From assembly GCF_016808095.1 (NCBI RefSeq), contig NC_068973.1, positions 28,700,077-28,764,076 of the forward strand: a DNA stretch of 64,000 nt, given 5' to 3'. The stretch is from Vigna angularis (Eukaryota > Streptophyta > Magnoliopsida > Fabales > Fabaceae). The position numbers were made by a program, and so were the translations under genes. Of the stretch, positions 59,701-64,000 are shown piece after piece (position 1 is the stretch's first letter; the number at the start of each line of letters is the position of its first letter). Below the pieces are notes generated by a model. The model made no database searches and was not told where the DNA came from. It saw nothing but the letters and a program-made list of their open reading frames with translations.

Positions 59701-62310
59701 ATAATAGATTATAGTAGATACCCATATTCTCGAGCACATCCGCCCCTCCACCATTTCAATTTTACATACAGTGAGAAGTTATAAACACTATTTTCTTACA
59801 AAATCCCTTTTAAGCGTAAAATTATATTTAAAAAAAAAAATTATACTGTCCCAAAATTGATTCATAAATATAATTGAACATGCCAATATTGTATTTTATT
59901 GTAATTGGCTGATATCGATTACTTATATTAAAAAAATATTAAATATTAACTAATTATAATTAATAAGGTGAGAAAAAAATTAATATCCGATCGAACTCGA
60001 ATAAATTCAAAGTAAATTTGCGGACATGTTGAATTAGATAAATGAATAATGTTGAATAAATAAAATTAAGTAAAATAAATAATTGTGGTTGAATTTGAAT
60101 AATGGGTTAAAATTTTATAGATACCCAACTCACTCTGAATTTATATTTAATATTTATAAATTCGTAAATACATTTAATTTTTTTTAAAGTTTATCTTTGT
60201 TAACATTTAATAATAAGTTCTATAAAATCATGGTCATAATAATTATTATTAAAATTATATATGTTAAGTTTTAGTTAAAGATTCACCATATTTATGTTAT
60301 TTATTTAAAAAATTAATTAAAAAATTTAATTTAATATAAATCCATAATCTGAAAAACTTGATCAAATTAATTTTCTGAATTCGATTAACTCTATAAATTA
60401 AACGATTTTAAAATATTAAATTCAGGTTATAATATATTGGTTAGATTGAATATAAATCCAATTTAACCCCGATCCATGCTCAATCCTAATAATTATTCTC
60501 TAATATAGAGGTTATTAAGTAGATATAATTTTGGTAACTAACTAATTTAAAATCTAATTCACATACTAATTATAACTTTTTATTAAAATTATTTTAGATA
60601 CCAATAATTTTTAACTAAAAACAAATTTATAATTAATAGTAATAAATAACTAAATCCTTGATAAAAGATCAATTTAGACTTTAATTCACAAATCAATTAT
60701 AATTTTTTATTCATAATAAAAAATATTTTAAATACAATAAATTTCATTTATATAATAATATATAACTTAATCAATATAATAATTAGTTACTTCTTCTTTT
60801 TAAATTGATTGCTATTTAATATTTTTTTTCTTTTGTAATATTAATAACAAAAAAAATTAATTTACATTTTTGTGTCGCAAGTATATGAGTGATGTGATTT
60901 TAATGCTTTAGTTTTTCACTTGTATAACTTATCTTCATTGATTAAGTTTATCTAAATCAATAAACACTCATAAATACCACTCTAATAAACTAAATATTAT
61001 AAAGAGAGTTGTCAATGTCAATTCTTTTTACCATGACATAGTTCAACATTGAATAAGAACCCAAAATTTATTAAGATTAAGATCCTCTATATTAGTGATA
61101 AAATCTAACATTCTTACGCTAATCTTCAAGTTTCTACTAATAAGTTCATAATTATTATGCACATTTAATTTTTAATTCAATTAATAATCTATTTATGTTG
61201 AATTTTTTTTTGTCACTTCTATTTGATATATTTACCTTTATATTCTTCATTTATTATTAAGCCAAATCCATTTTGTTATAACTTTTAATTTAGTAAGTTG
61301 TAGAAAATTCAACCTCATTGACCCAACAATTTTTTTATCAATAAAACTAATCCTAGTTTCAAAGAATAGTAAGCAAGTGCATAATTGAGAAGAAAAAAAA
61401 AATATTTTGGACTCAATACAAATGATAATCGCTTGGGATCACACAAGAATCATTTTAGGGTTGTGCGATGATTCAGATTTGAACCTTAGAGCTGTATTTT
61501 GTATGGTTATTCAAAATTCTTTTAATGTAATTATTGTCAATATCTGCTAAATATTATTTTAGTGTTATCGTTTTCCTTTTATGCTTAATGTTTTATTTAT
61601 TCTTTGATCACCCATTTGCATAATTGTTAACCTATCAATGTCATTTGAATTTTTTGCACTAAAGAATTGGAAGAAGCTTCTAATAAACTCAGTCGAGAGA
61701 TGAAACGACGTTGGGTACCATTGTTTGATTAAAATAGTTTTATTTATTTTACTGTATGATTTTGAGAGGAATAAGTAATTTAGGCTCTTTCACATTGTGA
61801 ATCAATTAGAGTATTTTAGTAGAGTAAAATGATGTGTATTATAACAATAAATAAATAAATAGATAAATAAAAATCATTTATAGACAAAAACTCTTTTAGT
61901 AAAGTCAAGCGTCCAACCTAACTTTTATGTTTTAATAACATCTCATATTTACTATCAATTATTCGTCAAAAATTTCCTTTTAACTTTTTCCTACTTCTAA
62001 ATTTTTGTATATTATAGGTTTAGATTTCGAAATATTTTACTTTAAATTATCATCTCCATTTATTAATCATTAATTGTACAAAGATGATTATGAGAATGAT
62101 TTTGATTATTTATCGAAAATATTACATAGGTTCGTTTTACGATATTATAACACAACTTCACGTGTTATTAAAAATAAAATACGTAGGCAGTTTAGAGAAG
62201 TCACGTACTTTTAAAAGTAAATAGATCCAATTTCGTATTGGACGATGATACTTATGCTTTTACCATACATTCTTCTTACACGGGTAACATGGTATTTTTT
62301 ATTTATTTAA
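52900..62310. other. Long AT-rich region without recognisable genes
   Basis: I read this stretch on both strands and found no exon chain. Three direct copies of 'gaaaaattgtgtaatgttt' lie at 52895-52975, just after the hAT remnant. A purine-rich tract lies at 53515-53590. The rest is low-complexity A/T with short poly-A/T runs. Short frames (for example 53226-53495 and 55597-55791) show no family signature. Confidence 0.6.
56679..56739. repeat. (AT)n microsatellite
   Basis: About 30 AT units without interruption. Confidence 0.95.
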
Positions 62311-62318
62311 AAATATAA

Positions 62319-62860
62319 GGTTTAATACGTATTTTGGTCCCTCTTTTCGTAGGGTCTGTTCAAATTGGTCCTACTTTTTTTCAAAAGTTCACTAAGATCC
62401 CACTTTTCGCAAAAACGATGCACGTTAGTCCTTTTTTAGGTTTAATACGTATTTTGGTCCCTCTTTTCGTAGGGTCTGTTCAAATTGGTCCTACTTTTTT
62501 TCAAAAGTTCCCTATTTTGATCCCTATTTTGATCCCTCTTAGTGAACTTTTCGTATTTTGGTGAGCTGTACATTTTGATCCCTCAAAAGTTCACCTCAAC
62601 GAAAAATGTACAGCTCACCAAAATACGAAAAGTTCACTAAGAGGGATCAAAATAGGGATCAAAATAGGGAACTTTTGAAAAAAAGTTGGACCAATTTGAA
62701 CAGACCCTACGAAAAGAGAGACCAAAATACGTATTAAACCTAAAAAAGGAGTAACGTGCATCGTTTTTGCGAAAAGTGGGATCTTAGTGAACTTTTGAAA
62801 AAAAGTAGGACCAATTTGAACACACCCTACGAAAAGAGGGACCAAAATACGTATTAAACC
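62319..62860. mobile_element. Near-perfect palindromic MULE-type foldback element
   Basis: 542 bp flanked by a perfect 9-bp duplication AAAATATAA (62310-62318 and 62861-62869). Both ends are GGTTTAATACGTATTTTGGT. The left arm (to about 62574) and right arm (from about 62602) are almost identical inverted copies around a ~27-bp centre. Each arm contains the terminal sequence twice: the inner copy starts at 62439 on the left and ends at 62740 on the right, each 120 bp inside the outer end. There is no coding capacity; the mirrored 76-codon frames are by-products of the palindrome. Confidence 0.9.
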
Positions 62861-62989
62861 AAAATATAATTATATTCCAGATTTATATAATATTTGTATG
62901 TATATTTATTTATTTTTAATACATAATAAGACACATTTAAATCATTTTTTTTCTTACGTGGTATCTCGAGTCTTTTTTTAATTTAGACA

Positions 62990-63640
62990 TCGTCTTATTA
63001 TTATGCATGATAGAAACATTTATTATGTTCAAGAATCTTAAAATTACTAATGAGTCATGTTCTATTTCTATTATTAGGTATTCAATTTTAGGTCTAGATT
63101 CTAAACATATTTTTCAACACCTCAAGAATCACAAATCAAGCATAGGAATAATCTACATCAAACAATAAGCATGAAAATTGAATACTAACATGAATTAGAA
63201 AGACATATATCATTAATAGCACAAAATTACACAAGAGTTCCATGTTTAAGAATTAATCTCAACAAATAAGAGTAACCCTCCATGGTGGAGAACTTAAGGT
63301 TTTACAAATTGAAGAGATAGGGAAGAAATGAAAATCAAAGAGAAGATGCAAGTCATCTCCTAAGATTCTTTGCAGTTGCTCCATGCTTCAATTATCTCTC
63401 TCATTCACCTCAATACCTCTAATTCGTAGCTCCTCTCTCTCATAACCCTAAGAGAAAAACACCATGGATAAAGATTGAAGACCCAAGGAGGAGTGAGAGA
63501 GCTTCCCAACACCTTTAACAACTTCAAATGGTCTCTCTTAGTCGCCCTTGGTCGAGAGTGAAGTGTGGAAGAAGAGGATTCTCCAAAAGCTCGCGAGAAA
63601 CATGTTTAAATACCCCATTTTGACATGTCAGCATTGCCAG
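62990..63640 (-). mobile_element. Gypsy-like LTR fragment, same family as 25560-26337
   Basis: Read on the minus strand it shows 'ggtgttgggaagctctctcactcctccttggg', 'atttgtaaaaccttaag..ccatggagggtta', 'tttgttgagattaat', 'catgttagtattcaattt' and 'taagattcttgaac', in the order found at 25660-26200. Neither LTR partner nor internal coding region is visible in the window. Confidence 0.6.
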
Positions 63641-64000
63641 TTTAGTGCCATATCAACACTGCACAACGCCATATCAGTTAAAACATGAAAGGGGCTCTAT
63701 GTCAAACCATTGTTTAGTGTCATCGTTGTAGGACCAGGTGGCGTTAAATACCATTTTGTTGTCACTCAACACTATGATCCTCTGAAGCATTGGTTGCTCT
63801 ATGACTTTGCAGTACTGGGCACGATTTTGGTGTTGCTCAATGCGTGTATTTACTCCAAAATGATCAATTATTGTCCAAAACATATTCATCCTTGGCCCAA
63901 CCCTGACCTAAAGCCTTTGCCTAACCCACAACCTGCAAGATTACCCTCAATTTCATCCAACGTATCAACCTTCACGACCAACCTATTTACCTCTTCTACT
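63641..64000. other. Unassigned sequence at the window edge
   Basis: A 71-codon minus-strand frame (63889-63674) and a proline-rich plus-strand reading near 63890-63990 are present, neither recognised. It is probably more of the element whose LTR precedes it, cut by the window end. Confidence 0.3.

Noticed and set aside
62334..62845. Two mirrored 76-codon frames
   Set aside because: Identical because the element is a palindrome; no protein family.

Overview
The window is plant nuclear DNA, AT-rich, with GT-AG introns, dense layers of transposable elements and five long (AT)n-type microsatellites. The protein families and the repeat types (Phaseoleae-style LTRs, GGTTTAA-ended MULEs, gene-fragment-carrying CACTA elements) suggest a legume, probably Vigna/Phaseolus-like. 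The species assignment is inference. No tRNA, rRNA or CRISPR was seen.

Four host genes can be reconstructed. (1) 4356-7966 (+) is a BED zinc-finger protein derived from a hAT transposase, 679 aa, whose start codon seems to be split by an intron. (2) 13786-16418 (+) is a small UBA-like protein, 5 exons, 191 aa. (3) 17211-23687 (-) is a GT31 glycosyltransferase closest to hydroxyproline O-galactosyltransferases (HPGT), 12 exons, 331 aa, with one apparent GC-AG intron. It would start arabinogalactan-protein glycan chains in the Golgi and is convergent with gene 2. (4) 43204-43938 (-) is an intronless VQ-motif protein of the MKS1 type, expected to link MAP kinase and WRKY factors in defence. The four genes do not form one pathway.

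Most of the rest is transposons. 0.6-2.8 kb: LTR-like repeats and a copia RNase H remnant. 8.34-11.89 kb: an inverted-repeat element split by a 3.1-kb MULE that holds two converging genes (a transposase remnant and a GRF zinc-finger protein), with 9-bp target duplications. 12.4-13.5 kb: a foldback MULE just upstream of the UBA gene. 25.6-38.6 kb: a nest in which an LTR holds a 12.0-kb CACTA (TNP2-type transposase, Transposase_24-type protein, Ulp1-like protease). That CACTA holds a second, 4.8-kb CACTA carrying host-gene fragments (including elongation factor 1B), which in turn holds a gypsy LTR fragment. 46.8-52.9 kb: exon-like fragments, a MULE-type end with a receptor-kinase fragment, the 3' end of a third CACTA, and a hAT transposase pseudogene split by a 1.4-kb MULE with a perfect 10-bp target duplication. 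62.3-62.9 kb: an almost perfect 542-bp palindrome. 63-63.6 kb: an inverted LTR of the family seen at 25.6 kb.

The most interesting points are the four-level nest with exact target duplications, the gene-fragment-carrying CACTA, the MuDR-like two-gene MULE with a GRF protein, and the set of GGTTTAA-ended MULEs at different stages of decay. Coordinates come from hand-reading and may be off by 1-2 bases at some exon edges.
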